From Clostridiaceae bacterium (GTDB taxonomy: Bacteria; Bacillota; Clostridia; UBA1212; DUPL01): a stretch of 64,000 nucleotides of DNA. A model generated the notes under the pieces. The model had not been told where the DNA came from. It was given only the letters and a program-made list of their open reading frames with translations, and did not search any database. Each line of letters opens with the position of its first letter. Within the stretch, counting starts at the first letter, position 1. The position numbers were made by a program, and so were the translations under genes. This document shows positions 35,712-44,168 of the stretch, one piece after another. The stretch is taken from positions 62,001 to 126,000 of the forward strand of contig DUPL01000023.1 of NCBI GenBank assembly GCA_012838385.1, given 5' to 3'.

Positions 35712-35739
35712 ATTATACAACCTAGTCATTATCTGTCAA
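35712..35739 (-). promoter_or_regulatory. Promoter of the CxxC protein gene
   Basis: -35 TTGACA (35739-35734), 16-base spacer, -10 TATAAT (35717-35712), about 20 bases above the chosen start codon. Confidence 0.7.
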
Positions 35740-35752
35740 CAGGTATTTCTCC

Positions 35753-35781
35753 TTGAAATATATTGCTCCTAATGGTATAAT
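35753..35781 (+). promoter_or_regulatory. Promoter of the 124-residue protein gene
   Basis: -35 TTGAAA (35753-35758), 17-base spacer, -10 TATAAT (35776-35781). The start codon is 39 bases downstream. Confidence 0.7.
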
Positions 35782-35820
35782 CTGCATTTGTGAGAATTAT
35801 GATATGAAAGCGAGGAGAAA

Positions 35821-36195
35821 ATGTATATAAACAAATTAACTGAATTTGACTATTGGCTGGACAGCGTCCTTCGCAAGAAATTGCCCAGCGGTACTGTTGC
35901 TGTTAATTTCAATTTATATGATAATGTAGACGATGAATGGTCCGTGGAACTGGTGGCCACAGACGAGTTTGATGAAGAAGACGAAGACTGGGCCTGCTGT
36001 GAGGTTTTCACCACAAGAGGCAATCCGTTTGGTATAAAACATGATGGGACATGGGAAGATGTTCAAAAGATTTTTGAGTACAACGTATCAAACTACTTGA
36101 AAAATGGCAAGTTTGCACACAAGCTAAGGAATTACCAGGCTGTAGGAATTGGATTCGTTGACAGAAATATTACAATACTGTACAAAAAAGATTAA
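35821..36195 (+). CDS. Unrecognised small acidic protein
   Basis: A 124-residue soluble protein with no signal peptide or membrane span. An N-terminal helix (KLTEFDYWLDSVLRK) leads into strands, an acidic stretch DEFDEEDEDWACCEVF (about 48-63), RGNPFGIKHDGTWEDVQKIFEYNV and a final strand pair ending YKKD. The CC pair at about residues 59-60 is its only cysteine feature. The small one-domain design resembles many uncharacterised single-domain proteins, but I can assign no family. GAGGAG precedes the ATG; it has its own promoter and terminator. Confidence 0.6.
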   Translation: MYINKLTEFDYWLDSVLRKKLPSGTVAVNFNLYDNVDDEWSVELVATDEFDEEDEDWACCEVFTTRGNPFGIKHDGTWEDVQKIFEYNVSNYLKNGKFAHKLRNYQAVGIGFVDRNITILYKKD

Positions 36196-36198
36196 GAA

Positions 36199-36225
36199 AA
36201 GCTGCCATTATTGGCAGCTTTGGTT
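36199..36225. terminator. Bidirectional terminator between the small acidic protein gene and pepP
   Basis: Perfect 9-bp stem AAGCTGCCA/TGGCAGCTT (36199-36207 and 36212-36220) with flanking TTTGGTTTTC (plus) and UUCUUAAUC (minus). Confidence 0.8.
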
Positions 36226-36227
36226 TT

Positions 36228-37301
36228 CTATAATATAATCATCTCTTTCGGGGCTTTCTTTGTCAGGACTTTAAGTTTTCCATCCACCACCGTTACCAAA
36301 TCCTCTATCCGAACTCCTCCAAGGCCTTCCACGTAGATACCAGGCTCAATACTGAATATCATGCCCTTGGCAAGTTCCTTATCCCCGAATCTGTTTATTC
36401 TCGGTTCTTCATGCACCTGAACGCCCACTCCGTGACCAAGTCCATGGGAAAATTCATCCCCATATCCCTCGCCTGCAATATGCTCTCTTGCAATCAGATC
36501 CAGGTCTCTTCCTGTCATGCCGGATTCAAATGAGTTTATTGCCTTAATATTGGCAGCCAACACAACGTCATAAATCTTCCTCATCTTTTCATCCGGCTCT
36601 CCCAAAAAGACGGTTCTAGTTATATCGGAGCAGTACCCGTTGTAGAATGCGCCAAAATCCATTGTAATGGCTTCGCCTTTCATTATTTTCTTATCAGAAG
36701 CGGTACCATGTGGAAGAGCTCCTCTGAAGCCGGATGCCACTATTGTGTCAAACGAGGTTTTCTCAGCTCCCCTCTTTCTAATACCATACTCAATCTCAGC
36801 AGCTACTTCTTTTTCACTGACCCCCTCTTTTATAATCCCAAGCACGTCATTAAAGGTTTCAACTACAATATCACAAGCTCTCTGAATCAACTCAATCTCT
36901 TCCACACTCTTCACACATCTCAGTCCCTCAATTATGCCTCCAATTGCTGTGAACTCGCAATTTTCGCAAAGTTCTGTCACTTTCTTGTAGGTCAAATACG
37001 AGATGTTATAATCTTCAAATCCAATGGTTTTGACATTCTGCTCTTTAATAAATCCGGCTATCTTTTTAAAATCACTGACGGGTATGTTTTTAATCTCAAA
37101 ATCTACACATTCTTCCTTTGCCTGCACCAAGTATCTGGAATCGGTCAAAATGTACTGGGACTCTTGCGTGATAAATATGAATGCATCTCCAAATCCCGTA
37201 AAACCAGATAGATAAAACACATTCTGCCACGATGTAACAAGGGCTGATTCTATTTGCTTTTCGCTTAACTTTTCTCTAAACAACTCTATTCTTGTTTTCA
37301 T
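36228..37301 (-). CDS. pepP: Xaa-Pro peptidase (M24 family)
   Basis: Dinuclear-metal peptidase that cleaves X-Pro bonds in peptides in the cytoplasm. The 357 residues have a creatinase-like N-terminal domain and a pita-bread catalytic domain. Metal ligands are visible in MDFGAFYNGYCSDITR (two Asp), FSHGLGHGVG (His), SIEPGIY (Glu) and GVRIEDL (Glu). The start codon overlaps the aroE stop (ATGA). In Firmicutes it often lies near aroQ and efp, as here. The exact specificity (aminopeptidase P or prolidase) cannot be set from sequence. Confidence 0.93.
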   Translation of the reverse strand: MKTRIELFREKLSEKQIESALVTSWQNVFYLSGFTGFGDAFIFITQESQYILTDSRYLVQAKEECVDFEIKNIPVSDFKKIAGFIKEQNVKTIGFEDYNISYLTYKKVTELCENCEFTAIGGIIEGLRCVKSVEEIELIQRACDIVVETFNDVLGIIKEGVSEKEVAAEIEYGIRKRGAEKTSFDTIVASGFRGALPHGTASDKKIMKGEAITMDFGAFYNGYCSDITRTVFLGEPDEKMRKIYDVVLAANIKAINSFESGMTGRDLDLIAREHIAGEGYGDEFSHGLGHGVGVQVHEEPRINRFGDKELAKGMIFSIEPGIYVEGLGGVRIEDLVTVVDGKLKVLTKKAPKEMIIL

Positions 37302-38164
37302 ATCAATACTCCATTTTCTCTTAATATCTTCAAAATCTTATCAAGTTCATTCTTGCCAACTTTAACATCATTCCAAATCTCAAACGCAATGACCGCCTGC
37401 CAGAACAGCATGGAATAGCCATTCAATGTACTGGCACCTTTCCCTCTTGCCTGCTTTAAGAGAAGTGTTTCGGAAGGACTGTAAATAATATCGACAACTC
37501 TTTGGTTTGTATTAAACCTGAAACTTTCAGGAAGCGGACTTTTCCCTTCCAAAGCGCCATGCATGCCAACGCTGGTCGTGTTGACAATTACATCAACATC
37601 TTCATGGATATGTTTTTCATTTTCCAAAACTTCAATCCTGTCCGCATAAATTGGCAAGGACTCTTTCAGGTCGTATGCTCTTTTCAATGTCCTGTTTTTT
37701 ATGTACAGCTTTTTACAGCCGTCTTGCAACAAGCCAACTGCAATAGCCTTTGCAGCTCCTCCTGCCCCAAGCATTAGTACACTGTCCCCTTTTACCCCAC
37801 AACCAAAGCTTTCTTTAAGGCTTCGTACAAATCCGTCACAATCCGTATTGAATCCTTTGACAATACCCTTGTCCACAAACACCGTATTGACAGCATCGAC
37901 ATACAAAGCACTTTCTGACATTTCATCAATATACTTGATTACTTCTTCCTTGTGAGGCATGGTTACGTTGAATCCTTCAACTCCCACACCAATAAGGTTT
38001 TTCACTTTTTCCTCAAGCTGTTCAGGTGAAACATCAAAGCAAAGATAAACACTGTTAATCCCCATTACAATGCTCAGAGTATTCTGAATCAACGGGGACA
38101 AGGAATGTTTGACGGGATGTCCAATTAATCCATACAGTTTTGTAGCTCCGTTTATTCTGGTCAT
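37298..38164 (-). CDS. aroE: Shikimate dehydrogenase
   Basis: NADPH-dependent reduction of 3-dehydroshikimate to shikimate. The 288 residues show GLIGHPVKHSLSP (substrate loop, about 13-25), NVTMPHKE with the catalytic Lys (about 64-71), GAGGAAKA in the NADP site, and INTTSVGM-like NTTSVGMHG. It is coupled by overlap to pepP and lies four bases after yqeG. With aroQ and aroK it covers three consecutive or adjacent steps toward chorismate. Confidence 0.95.
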   Translation of the reverse strand: MTRINGATKLYGLIGHPVKHSLSPLIQNTLSIVMGINSVYLCFDVSPEQLEEKVKNLIGVGVEGFNVTMPHKEEVIKYIDEMSESALYVDAVNTVFVDKGIVKGFNTDCDGFVRSLKESFGCGVKGDSVLMLGAGGAAKAIAVGLLQDGCKKLYIKNRTLKRAYDLKESLPIYADRIEVLENEKHIHEDVDVIVNTTSVGMHGALEGKSPLPESFRFNTNQRVVDIIYSPSETLLLKQARGKGASTLNGYSMLFWQAVIAFEIWNDVKVGKNELDKILKILRENGVLI

Positions 38165-38168
38165 GTCA

Positions 38169-38708
38169 TCAGCTCTTCTTAAACTTTTTCAAAAAGGGTT
38201 TTTCAAAATGACGCTTAAAGGTAACAAACCAATGGTCGTCATCCCTGTTTATTGGGTCCACCAAAATGGTATAGCAGCCAAACCAGTTTCCACCTAATAT
38301 GTCTGTAAACAGCTGGTCGCCAACCATAGCAACCTTATCTTTTTTCAAATTGAACTTGCCGGCAAGCTTTCTAAAACCTTTTGAAAGCGGCTTCCTTGCA
38401 CTGCCTGTAACTTTAAAATTAGGATGTTTGGTAAGTGTTTCTCCTTTCACAGTTACCTTTTCTGCAAAAGAAAAAATTCTTTCATCCTTTCCATTTGACA
38501 AAAAGCCAACACCAAAACCTTCATCCAACACTTTTTCAAGCCATGCATCCAGCCTGTCGTCGGACTCATGATCCGAGTATTGAATCAGTGTGTTGTCAAT
38601 GTCAAAAAACAATGCCTTTATTCCAATATCCTTTAGATATCCAAGATTAATTGAATATATGTCTGAAACCCAAATATCTGGGCGCAATCCTTTTCCCAAT
38701 AAAATCAA
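38169..38708 (-). CDS. yqeG: YqeG-family HAD phosphatase
   Basis: The 179-residue HAD-superfamily protein of the YqeG/GEP4 type (GEP4 is a phosphatidylglycerophosphate phosphatase in yeast). The catalytic motif DIDNTL is at about 37-42, motif II is SNG at about 76-78, and KVAMVGDQLFTDILGGN is motif IV. It starts with TTG overlapping the aroQ stop and lies inside the aro operon, where it has no known pathway role. Many Firmicutes have yqeG next to aroE. Confidence 0.88.
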   Translation of the reverse strand: MILLGKGLRPDIWVSDIYSINLGYLKDIGIKALFFDIDNTLIQYSDHESDDRLDAWLEKVLDEGFGVGFLSNGKDERIFSFAEKVTVKGETLTKHPNFKVTGSARKPLSKGFRKLAGKFNLKKDKVAMVGDQLFTDILGGNWFGCYTILVDPINRDDDHWFVTFKRHFEKPFLKKFKKS

Positions 38709-39139
38709 TCCCTACCTTCAAGTACAAGCTCTTCAAGAGCCATTATATACCCAGCAAATCCAAATCCCGATATCTGATTAATGCATGCATCTTTAATAAC
38801 TGATGTTTTTCTGAACTCTTCCCTCTCATGGATATTGCTGATATGAACTTCAATCGTTTTTATATCAACACTTTTTAGTGCATCATAAATAGCGTAGCTG
38901 TAATGAGTATACGCACCTGGATTAATTATGATTCCGTCAAATTTCTGGTAAGCCTTATGAATCTCATCTATGATTGCACCTTCATGATTTGACTGAAAAA
39001 TCTCCACCTCCACATTGAGTTTTTCAGCCTCATTCATGATATAATTGCATAAATCTTCATAAGTCATGGATCCGTAAACATCCTTTTCCCTAATGCCCAG
39101 CATGTTCAGATTTGGTCCGTTTATTACGAGAATCTTCAT
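38705..39139 (-). CDS. aroQ: 3-dehydroquinate dehydratase, type II
   Basis: Removes water from 3-dehydroquinate by anti elimination. The 144 residues are the dodecameric type II length. NGPNLNMLGIRE (about 7-18) includes the conserved flexible loop. NPGAYTHYSYAI, EVHISNIHEREEFR and SGFGFAGY carry active-site residues. It overlaps aroK upstream and yqeG downstream by four bases each, which indicates a tightly coupled operon. Confidence 0.95.
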   Translation of the reverse strand: MKILVINGPNLNMLGIREKDVYGSMTYEDLCNYIMNEAEKLNVEVEIFQSNHEGAIIDEIHKAYQKFDGIIINPGAYTHYSYAIYDALKSVDIKTIEVHISNIHEREEFRKTSVIKDACINQISGFGFAGYIMALEELVLEGRD

Positions 39140-39675
39140 TCCAGCCCCACACTCTTCCTATGTATAATTCTAATAATTTTGGATATTGCATCGCTTCTGT
39201 TGTTATCGTTTGATATCTCAACGTCAGCGTACTTTCTATACAGAGGCAGCCTTGTTTTGTAAAGCTGCAAAAGACCTTCAAAAGTCGTCTTCTTCAGCAT
39301 CGGTCTCTTGTCAAGAATACGCTTTGGGGTAGTTGCAAGACGCAGAAACTCCCTGTGGATAAATATCACAAAACTGCCTTCTTTTACTGATTCTATACTT
39401 TCTTGTCTTGTAACCACGCCACCTCCGGTGGCAATTATAATTTTGCTCATATTCCTCAGGTCGCAGCTTACCTGGTACTCAAACTCCCTGAACTGATCCT
39501 CACCTAATTTTTCAAAAATCTCCTCAATCGACATGCCCGCTTTTTCTACAATCAAATCATCCATATCTACAAACTCGTAATTGTAGTATTCTGCAAGGGC
39601 ACGGCCAATTGAGGATTTTCCTGAACACGGCATACCTATTAAAACTATTCTATCAAACATGCAATAATTATCCAT
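39136..39675 (-). CDS. aroK: Shikimate kinase
   Basis: Phosphorylates the 3-OH of shikimate with ATP. The 179 residues have Walker A GMPCSGKSSIG (about 14-24), MDDLI (DxD motif, shikimate binding), REFE and ATGGGVV. GxGKST-type family length is normal. It is the first gene of aroK-aroQ-yqeG-aroE-pepP. A promoter with -35 TTGACT and -10 TAATAT is upstream. The SD is weak; ATG at 39660 (MFDRIVLIG) is an alternative start. Confidence 0.93.
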   Translation of the reverse strand: MDNYCMFDRIVLIGMPCSGKSSIGRALAEYYNYEFVDMDDLIVEKAGMSIEEIFEKLGEDQFREFEYQVSCDLRNMSKIIIATGGGVVTRQESIESVKEGSFVIFIHREFLRLATTPKRILDKRPMLKKTTFEGLLQLYKTRLPLYRKYADVEISNDNNRSDAISKIIRIIHRKSVGLE

Positions 39676-39708
39676 TTGATCACCATATTTTATTAATAAT
39701 ATAAGTCT

Positions 39709-39738
39709 ATATTACCGTTTCCCTGCCTGAAAAGTCAA
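39709..39738 (-). promoter_or_regulatory. Promoter of the aro operon
   Basis: -35 TTGACT (39738-39733), 18-base spacer, -10 TAATAT (39714-39709), about 35 bases before the aroK start. Confidence 0.55.
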
Positions 39739-39759
39739 GATTAGAATATGACCAAATGG

Positions 39760-40500
39760 TTAATATTGCGCCTCTTTCACCTTTCTCAAGTATAATATGG
39801 ATATTATCAGTGCAGCTACAATACAGGCAAAAAGAACACCGAACAATACCATCAACACGCTTGTTCTTGCATCTGTTTTTGTCTTTGGAGGCACATAATC
39901 CGGGGTCCTTGTAGGACCTGCATATTTAGGTGTCTCCTCTGGCTCTTCCACATCGCCACCTTCTACTTCCTTTACCTCCTCCAGTGAACGAAACATGGCA
40001 ATCCATTCTATTTCCAAAACACCATCCACACTTTTCGGATAGACGTCGAACCTAAACTGGGTAACTACGCCTTCATAATACTCGTTGGTGCTGAAATCCA
40101 CTGTTACTATCTGCCATTTGCCATCCGCTCTGTACTCCGATGTACGTACATTCTTGTTCTCATCCAAACTGTTATGCCTGTCAGTTGCAAAATAAAGGTT
40201 GCCTGAACCAGGCTGGGGTGCTTTCATCTTTATGGCCAAAACCTTGTACTCGTTACAAGGTATATCGCCCATCAGCGATAAAGGCAAATATATGTAAGGG
40301 TCGTTTCCTCCTGGTGTAAAGGTAACCTTTATAGCACCATTTTCATAATACAGTTCGCTAACGTGGCTTACATTCCCAAATACATCAGCATAAGTTTCAT
40401 TATCAAGAACAATCATGGGACGATCCTCTGCGGATACAACCAACATGCAGTTTATTGTCAGTATAACCGATATTAGAATAACAATTCTCATTCTTCTCAT
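39760..40500 (-). CDS. Secreted, C-terminally anchored beta-sandwich protein
   Basis: Not recognised by name. The 246 residues start with a signal peptide (about 1-24, ending VVSA). A beta-rich domain follows (about 28-175) whose composition (YLPLSLMGDIPCNEYKVLAIKMK, WQIVTVDFS, TQFRFDVYPKSVDGVLEIEWIAMF) resembles carbohydrate-binding-module-like jelly rolls. A proline/threonine linker leads to one C-terminal membrane span (about 215-237). It should sit on the outer face of the cytoplasmic membrane. It follows the TraB/GumN-like gene by 27 bases and is probably in one operon with it. Confidence 0.7.
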   Translation of the reverse strand: MRRMRIVILISVILTINCMLVVSAEDRPMIVLDNETYADVFGNVSHVSELYYENGAIKVTFTPGGNDPYIYLPLSLMGDIPCNEYKVLAIKMKAPQPGSGNLYFATDRHNSLDENKNVRTSEYRADGKWQIVTVDFSTNEYYEGVVTQFRFDVYPKSVDGVLEIEWIAMFRSLEEVKEVEGGDVEEPEETPKYAGPTRTPDYVPPKTKTDARTSVLMVLFGVLFACIVAALIISILYLRKVKEAQY

Positions 40501-40527
40501 ATTACTTTAATCAATTCCCTTTCAGAT

Positions 40528-41472
40528 TTATCTTTTGACTACCTTGTATCCCTTCATCTCCAATTGATTAACCAGTCCGCTATCACCTACCATGTGAGCT
40601 GCACCAACTACATAAAAGACTGTTTTTCCGCTATTTATGTATTCTACAGCTTTCTCAACCATGTGTTTGTTTCTGTCAACAATCATGACCTTCTCAAACT
40701 CATTGAATACCTCCAACTGTTCATCCGACAAGGCCTTTTTCTTATCCTCGTTGTAAACATATTTCTCAAGCTTCTCTACATCAGCTTCCTTCCAAAGCTC
40801 ATACAAATCCAAGGTCTCCTTTACCAGATTGCCGACATTGTTCAGCGTATCCTCTAGGTAAAACGCCTGCAGATTGTCGCTGAGGGTTGCCATGGCACTT
40901 GCCTGATCAACAGCAGACTCAACTTCCAGAATATCCTTCTTGGCCTTCTTTGCCGCTTTCAAGAAATACATGTCAACACCCTTTTCAAAAGAGAGTCCTG
41001 TTTTTTCAGCAGCAGTCTGGCTTAGCAGCTCAGCCCAGAATATTGGTTTCAAAAGCAGGTAGGTTTCACTGTACATATCTCGTTCCACAAGATACTGTTT
41101 TGCTCTTTCGAACAGCTCTTCATCAATATGGTCTTCTATTGTGGAACCATCGTCATACATGAAATATTGCAAAACCTCTATTTGCATTTGCACATCCTTT
41201 TCAAGAGCGTCAATATCCACCTCCACTGCCAATGCAGAGCTTTCATTGAACGCATTCACAATCACATCGCTAAAAGGATAGATATCATCATCAGCAACAT
41301 GAATCGAGCCCAACAGATACAACTTCTTGCCATCACCATCCGTCACTTCCCAGAAAAAAGCTCCCGAATCTTGCTGAGTTTTTTTGTTGGGAGCACAGGA
41401 TACCAACATGCATAAAGCAAGTGTTATGACTGTGAAAACAATTAGAATTTTGACAAAACCTTTAATTTTCAT
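40528..41472 (-). CDS. TraB/GumN-family lipoprotein
   Basis: The 314-residue lipoprotein has lipobox LVSC with the acylated Cys at about residue 26. The TraB/GumN (Tiki-like) fold is shown by two GxxH-type motifs, YLLGSIHVADDD (about 50-61) and YVVGAAHMVGDSG near the end, and by conserved acidic residues between them. Some relatives are metalloproteases or pheromone-shutdown proteins, but the substrate here is unknown. The promoter has -35 TTGAAA and -10 TATAAT. It is the first gene of a likely two-gene envelope unit. Confidence 0.82.
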   Translation of the reverse strand: MKIKGFVKILIVFTVITLALCMLVSCAPNKKTQQDSGAFFWEVTDGDGKKLYLLGSIHVADDDIYPFSDVIVNAFNESSALAVEVDIDALEKDVQMQIEVLQYFMYDDGSTIEDHIDEELFERAKQYLVERDMYSETYLLLKPIFWAELLSQTAAEKTGLSFEKGVDMYFLKAAKKAKKDILEVESAVDQASAMATLSDNLQAFYLEDTLNNVGNLVKETLDLYELWKEADVEKLEKYVYNEDKKKALSDEQLEVFNEFEKVMIVDRNKHMVEKAVEYINSGKTVFYVVGAAHMVGDSGLVNQLEMKGYKVVKR

Positions 41473-41499
41473 GACTTCCTCCCAAATCTTTATATCTAT

Positions 41500-41527
41500 A
41501 TTATATCGGTTCTGTTAATTATTTCAA
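41500..41527 (-). promoter_or_regulatory. Promoter of the TraB/GumN-like unit
   Basis: -35 TTGAAA (41527-41522), 16-base spacer, -10 TATAAT (41505-41500). The -35 lies just beyond the terminator of the serine operon. Confidence 0.65.
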
Positions 41528-41531
41528 CAAG

Positions 41532-41568
41532 AAAACCGGTAATGATTAATATTTTCATTACCGGTTTT
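41532..41568 (-). terminator. Terminator of the serine operon
   Basis: Perfect 14-bp stem AAAACCGGTAATGA and its complement (41568-41555 and 41545-41532) around a 9-base loop, ending in UUUUCUUG. It follows the AEC transporter stop by five bases. Confidence 0.85.
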
Positions 41569-41572
41569 GCTA

Positions 41573-42562
41573 TTAAAATATAATTTTTAGCAATACTGAT
41601 ATCAATGGAAGGGTTAGAATACTTAACAAAGTTGATATGAATACCGATTCCGTGGCAAAGAAATAATCGCTTTCATATTCCATGGCAAGAGATGCGGTTA
41701 ATGTACCAATAGGCATTGCCAGCTGCAAAACAGTTATCAATACAACAGATTCCGATATTAAGCCAAAACCGTCAAGCAGTGCAAACACCGCCATGGATAA
41801 AAACGGAACCAACAACAGTCTCTGAAAAGACAAAACAAGAATAGGAACCTTCTTCTTAAAATCACCCACATTCAGCTTTATACCTGCCAGTATGAATCCT
41901 ATGAATATCATCGACATTGGAGTTGTAATGCTTGCCACATAATCTATGGTACTGTACACGCTGAAGAAGTATTTTGAATCAAGCAGCACCTGATTTAAAC
42001 CTGTCACCATAAGCAGAATTCCGAGAACAAAGGCTATTGTGTTGGCGTTTATCATGTGCTTTAGGTTCTTCTTGATATCTCTTTCCTTGTGTCTGTTAAC
42101 CATAAAGATGCCTACGGACCAAAGAAGGGTGTCGTTTCCCATGTTGAAAAACATGGCATAAATTACTCCTTCCTCGCCGAACAAAACCAGGAAAAGCGGA
42201 AGTGCAAAGAACGCCACGTTTCCAAACATGGCCTGGATTGCATAGACACCTTCAGTTTTATCTGACAACTTCATGACTCTTGATGCAAACAACGAAATGC
42301 CAAGCGTCAACAAAAGGAATATGATTGCAAAAACATAAATGTATATTCCGTTTATGTAATCCTCTCTGGTAAAGTCCGCCCCAAGCATCTTAACTAGAAT
42401 CGTGGCGGGCATGGCAACTTTTATAACCAGTTTGGACAATACCACCCCGCTGGACTCGGGCAGGTATTTTGTTTTTGCAAACAGGTATCCCAAACCTATT
42501 AATAAGAACAGAATCAGCGTCTGCGTAATTATATCCGATATGCTAATACTTGCAATTGTCAT
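41573..42562 (-). CDS. AEC-family (auxin efflux carrier-like) transporter
   Basis: A 329-residue integral membrane protein with about ten spans, beginning ITQTLILFLLIGLGYLF. It has the family's internal repeat and PMGTLTASLAMEYESD near the end, a region usually rich in Gly and Pro. Members export organic acids or amino-acid-like anions. It is two bases after serA in the same operon, which suggests export of serine, phosphohydroxy acids or related acids. That is context only; no substrate motif is readable. Confidence 0.85.
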   Translation of the reverse strand: MTIASISISDIITQTLILFLLIGLGYLFAKTKYLPESSGVVLSKLVIKVAMPATILVKMLGADFTREDYINGIYIYVFAIIFLLLTLGISLFASRVMKLSDKTEGVYAIQAMFGNVAFFALPLFLVLFGEEGVIYAMFFNMGNDTLLWSVGIFMVNRHKERDIKKNLKHMINANTIAFVLGILLMVTGLNQVLLDSKYFFSVYSTIDYVASITTPMSMIFIGFILAGIKLNVGDFKKKVPILVLSFQRLLLVPFLSMAVFALLDGFGLISESVVLITVLQLAMPIGTLTASLAMEYESDYFFATESVFISTLLSILTLPLISVLLKIIF

Positions 42563-42563
42563 T

Positions 42564-44168
42564 TTAGAAACTCAATCTTGATACTTTAAGTACCCCTTCA
42601 AGCTGTTTGATTTTATCAACAACATTATCAGGTACTTCCTGATCAACACTCACAAAAGCCTCCGCCTTGTCGCCACGCTCTTTCCTGCTCCACTGCATTG
42701 CAGCAATGTTGATTCCAGACTCTCCAAGAATGGTTCCAATCTTGCCTATCATACCGGGTACATCCTTGTTGTGTATTGCCAAAACATTCTCCGAAGGCTC
42801 AAAGTCCAGTTTGTATCCAAAGAAATCAACAAGCCTTATCTCTTCCTTGGCGAATACTGTTCCTGCCACACTGAGCTCCTTGTCACTTGTTACGAAATTC
42901 ACACTTATGAGGTTTGTGTATTTGTGAAGCTTTGTGGACTTGCTTACCACAAGCTCTACCCCCATTGACTCAAGCAGATGGTATGCATTAACGTAGTTTA
43001 CTGGAGTTTCAATTATCGGCTGCAAAAAGCCCTTGATTACCGACAGAGTAAAGATCTCCGTATCCTTGTCAGCCAAATCACCTTTGTATGTGATTTCTAT
43101 CCTTCTAACACGTTTTTTCTCCGCCTGGTAGTAAATCTTGCCGAGCATTATTGCCATATCAATATATGGTCTGATTTCCTCCATGTCAACAGCCTTCAAA
43201 GGAGGCATGTTGACAGCCGGCACAACTTCTCCCTTTAATGCTCTTCCTACCAGCTCCGCCACTGCGGTTCCTACGTTAAAGTTTGCTTCCTGGGTGGATG
43301 CACCAAGGTGTGGCGTGCAAATACAGTTGTCCAAGGAAAGCAGCGGATTTGTATACGTCTGCTTCTCGGGTGGAAGGTTGTAGTTTGGTTCAGGATCCAA
43401 AACGTCAAGAGCAGCTGCAGCCACTTTTCCGGATAACAAAGCGTCATACAAGGCCTTTTCATCGACAATGCCGCCTCTTGCTGCATTGACAATCCTGACA
43501 CCGTCCTTGCACATGGCAAGTTCCTTATCAGCTATCATGCCGTAAGTTTCATTTGTTTTTGGAGTATGAATAGTTATCAAATCAGACTGTTTTAAAAGAT
43601 CTTCCAATGTCTCGCATCTTACTACGCCCATTTTGTTGAAGCGCTCTTCAGTAATATATGGGTCGTAGGCAACAACCTTCATGTTGCAACCTAAAAGCTT
43701 TCTTGCTACTATGGATCCAATTCGTCCAAGACCGACGATGCCGGCAACTTTGCCGTCAAGCTCATTGCCTATAAAGTTGCCCCTTCTGAAATCATTGTTT
43801 CTGCCTGCGGATACCGCCTGCACAATATTCCTGAAGACAGCAAAAGCAAGACCAACTGCCAGTTCCGCAGCAGCCATAATATTTGATTCTGGAGTATTTA
43901 CAACAATGATACCTCTCTTTGTACAGCTGCCAAGCTTTATATTGTCAACGCCATTGCCTGCTCTTCCAACAACCTTCAAGTTTTTCGCTTTCTCCAAAAG
44001 CTCGTCATCTATCTTGGTTACACTTCTAATGATTATTGCATCATAATTTTCAATAACAGAAAGAAGTTCCTCCCTGTCAATGCCGAATCTTACATCAACA
44101 TCAAAACCATTGTCTATTAAATACTGTATACCTTCTTCAGCTATGCTCTCTGTTACAATAATCCTCAT
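42564..44168 (-). CDS. serA: D-3-phosphoglycerate dehydrogenase
   Basis: First step of serine synthesis: NAD-linked oxidation of 3-phosphoglycerate to 3-phosphohydroxypyruvate. The 534 residues match the long SerA type: catalytic plus Rossmann domains (VGRAGNGVDNIKLG, VGLGRIGSIVARKL, PHLGASTQEA with the catalytic His), an intervening domain (about 320-450) and a C-terminal ACT domain (NVLAIHNKDVPGMIGKIGTIL) that typically mediates serine feedback inhibition. Its start overlaps the aminotransferase stop by four bases. Confidence 0.96.
   Translation of the reverse strand: MRIIVTESIAEEGIQYLIDNGFDVDVRFGIDREELLSVIENYDAIIIRSVTKIDDELLEKAKNLKVVGRAGNGVDNIKLGSCTKRGIIVVNTPESNIMAAAELAVGLAFAVFRNIVQAVSAGRNNDFRRGNFIGNELDGKVAGIVGLGRIGSIVARKLLGCNMKVVAYDPYITEERFNKMGVVRCETLEDLLKQSDLITIHTPKTNETYGMIADKELAMCKDGVRIVNAARGGIVDEKALYDALLSGKVAAAALDVLDPEPNYNLPPEKQTYTNPLLSLDNCICTPHLGASTQEANFNVGTAVAELVGRALKGEVVPAVNMPPLKAVDMEEIRPYIDMAIMLGKIYYQAEKKRVRRIEITYKGDLADKDTEIFTLSVIKGFLQPIIETPVNYVNAYHLLESMGVELVVSKSTKLHKYTNLISVNFVTSDKELSVAGTVFAKEEIRLVDFFGYKLDFEPSENVLAIHNKDVPGMIGKIGTILGESGINIAAMQWSRKERGDKAEAFVSVDQEVPDNVVDKIKQLEGVLKVSRLSF

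Noticed and set aside
35821-36195. Antitoxin or immunity protein
   Set aside because: The small acidic protein has no neighbouring toxin and no recognised motif. The idea rests only on size and charge.
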